Shown: positions 63,300-64,000 of the stretch, in pieces | Layout of the letters: each line of letters opens with the position of its first letter | How positions within the stretch are numbered: position 1 is the first letter of the stretch | DNA from: Chitinophaga alhagiae | GTDB taxonomy: Bacteria; Bacteroidota; Bacteroidia; Chitinophagales; Chitinophagaceae | Assembly (NCBI RefSeq): GCF_003568665.1 | Contig: NZ_QXMH01000001.1 | Span: 2,046,001-2,110,000, forward strand | Reading direction: 5' to 3' | DNA: 64,000 nt | Translations under genes and position numbers: made by a program | The notes under the pieces: generated by a model | What the model saw: only the letters and a program-made list of their open reading frames with translations | Databases searched by the model: none | Told to the model about the DNA's origin: nothing

Positions 63300-64000
63300 A
63301 TGAAAAGAATGTTACTCCTCATGTTCTTTTCGGTATTGATGTCAGGGCAGCTCCATGCCCAGCAACGGGTCATTACCGGCAAAGTAACAGACGCCAAAGA
63401 CGGTTCTCCTTTACCTGGCGTTACCGTATCTATCAAAGGAACTACTAAAGGCACCATCACCAACGCAAGCGGAGAATACCGGATCGAAATATCCGGCCCT
63501 TCAGACGTGCTGGTGTATTCTTTCATTGGCTACGGCACGCAGGAACTGCCCGCGCCGGAAGGCGCCTCCCGCAACGTGGAGCTGCAACTGGACGACCGTA
63601 CGCTCCAGGAAGTAGTGGTAACAGGTTACGTAGACATCAAGAAAAAAGATGTAACGGCCTCCACTGCCAACATTGACGGCAGCAAGATCAACAACAAACC
63701 CATCCAGAGCTTTGACCAGGCGCTTGACGGGGCCGCCGCTGGGGTGAACGTGAACGTACAGTCCGGCATGGTAGGCGATGCGGTAGCCATCCGCATCCGC
63801 GGGGTAAACTCCATCAGCAATAGCGCGCAACCGCTGATTGTGCTGGATGGTGTGCCGTTGAACACCGCCACCAACCTCAATGTGTTCAACAGCGGCAACG
63901 GTACCCGCTTCAACCCGCTGGCAGACATCAATCCCAACGACATTGCTTCCGTTGATGTCTTGAAAGACGCTGCCGCCGCTGCGCTGTATGGTTCCCGCGC
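63300..64000 (+). CDS. SusC/RagA TonB-dependent receptor 3, 5' part
   Basis: The gene runs off the right edge; 233 codons are visible. The ATG at 63300 opens MKRMLLLMFFSVLMSG with cleavage near LHAQQ. A carboxypeptidase-regulatory-like domain follows (VITGKVTDAKDGSPLPGVTV, about 22-105), then the TonB box LQEVVVTGYVDIKKKD and the plug (FDQALDGAAAGVNVNV, IRIRGVNSISNSAQPLIVLDGVP, SVDVLKDAAAAALYGSR). Its SusD partner would lie outside the window. Third receptor of this type in about 10 kb. Confidence 0.92.
   Translation, partial: MKRMLLLMFFSVLMSGQLHAQQRVITGKVTDAKDGSPLPGVTVSIKGTTKGTITNASGEYRIEISGPSDVLVYSFIGYGTQELPAPEGASRNVELQLDDRTLQEVVVTGYVDIKKKDVTASTANIDGSKINNKPIQSFDQALDGAAAGVNVNVQSGMVGDAVAIRIRGVNSISNSAQPLIVLDGVPLNTATNLNVFNSGNGTRFNPLADINPNDIASVDVLKDAAAAALYGSR

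Noticed and set aside
1..64000. tRNA, rRNA, CRISPR arrays, prophage or conjugative genes
   Set aside because: No cloverleaf-like, rRNA-like or regularly spaced repeat sequence was seen, and every long frame is accounted for by chromosomal gene families.

Overview
The window comes from a Bacteroidota genome, most likely a gliding Chitinophagaceae member such as Chitinophaga. The evidence is a complete gldKLMN cluster (type IX secretion and gliding motor), a PorZ-like protein, three SusC/RagA receptors with two SusD/RagB lipoproteins, tandem MacB/FtsX permeases, Bacteroidota-only families (DUF4271, DUF4783, LVIVD lipoproteins), promoters of the TAnnTTTG type, and a moderately GC-rich coding sequence. 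The genus is an inference from gene content. No rRNA, tRNA or CRISPR array was seen.

Layout. 1-2627 (minus): start of a lipid A type acyltransferase, nadB and a lysoplasmalogenase. 2661-5345 (minus): a PAS histidine kinase and an NtrC-type response regulator. Divergent from them, 5659-18886 (plus) holds an efflux locus: adaptor, ATPase, small membrane ORF, three MacB/FtsX permeases, second ATPase, TolC-like channel, second adaptor. The intergenic region between the two carries repeated TGTCCG sites and a -24/-12-like promoter, so the two-component pair probably switches on the pump. 18976-25181: gpsA, then a haem block (hemW, DUF4271, hemD) and a YyaL-type thioredoxin-domain protein. 25589-30363: gldK-gldL-gldM-gldN. 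30449-31827: a Crp/Fnr regulator and a DinB-family gene separated by a perfect 24-bp palindrome just upstream of a -7 element.

32120-37582 (minus): uvrC, a small lipoprotein, a LVIVD propeller lipoprotein and gpmI. 37835-40418 (plus): DUF4783 gene, nadC, lipid kinase, SUI1/YciH factor. 40589-42696 (minus): aldo/keto reductase and birA, with an intergenic region full of palindromes and a terminator not attached to any gene. 42850-46839 (plus): rsfS, ftsH, a LUD-domain gene, lpxH. 46851-49813 (minus): recO and porZ. 49905-52310: RND/MMPL exporter.

52441-53560 contains a single-copy IS1595-type transposase relative that has kept its helix-turn-helix and fold landmarks but seems to have lost the catalytic acidic residues. 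It is followed by three SusC genes with two SusD genes (53743 to the right edge), a nutrient-uptake region. nadB and nadC, two steps of NAD synthesis, both lie in the window but about 36 kb apart.

The most interesting items are the Crp/Fnr-palindrome-DinB module, the enhancer array in front of the efflux locus, the catalytically dead transposase relative next to the Sus genes, the gene-less transcript candidates at 25188-25588 and 41740-41874, and the interleaved inverted repeats at 40483-40574.
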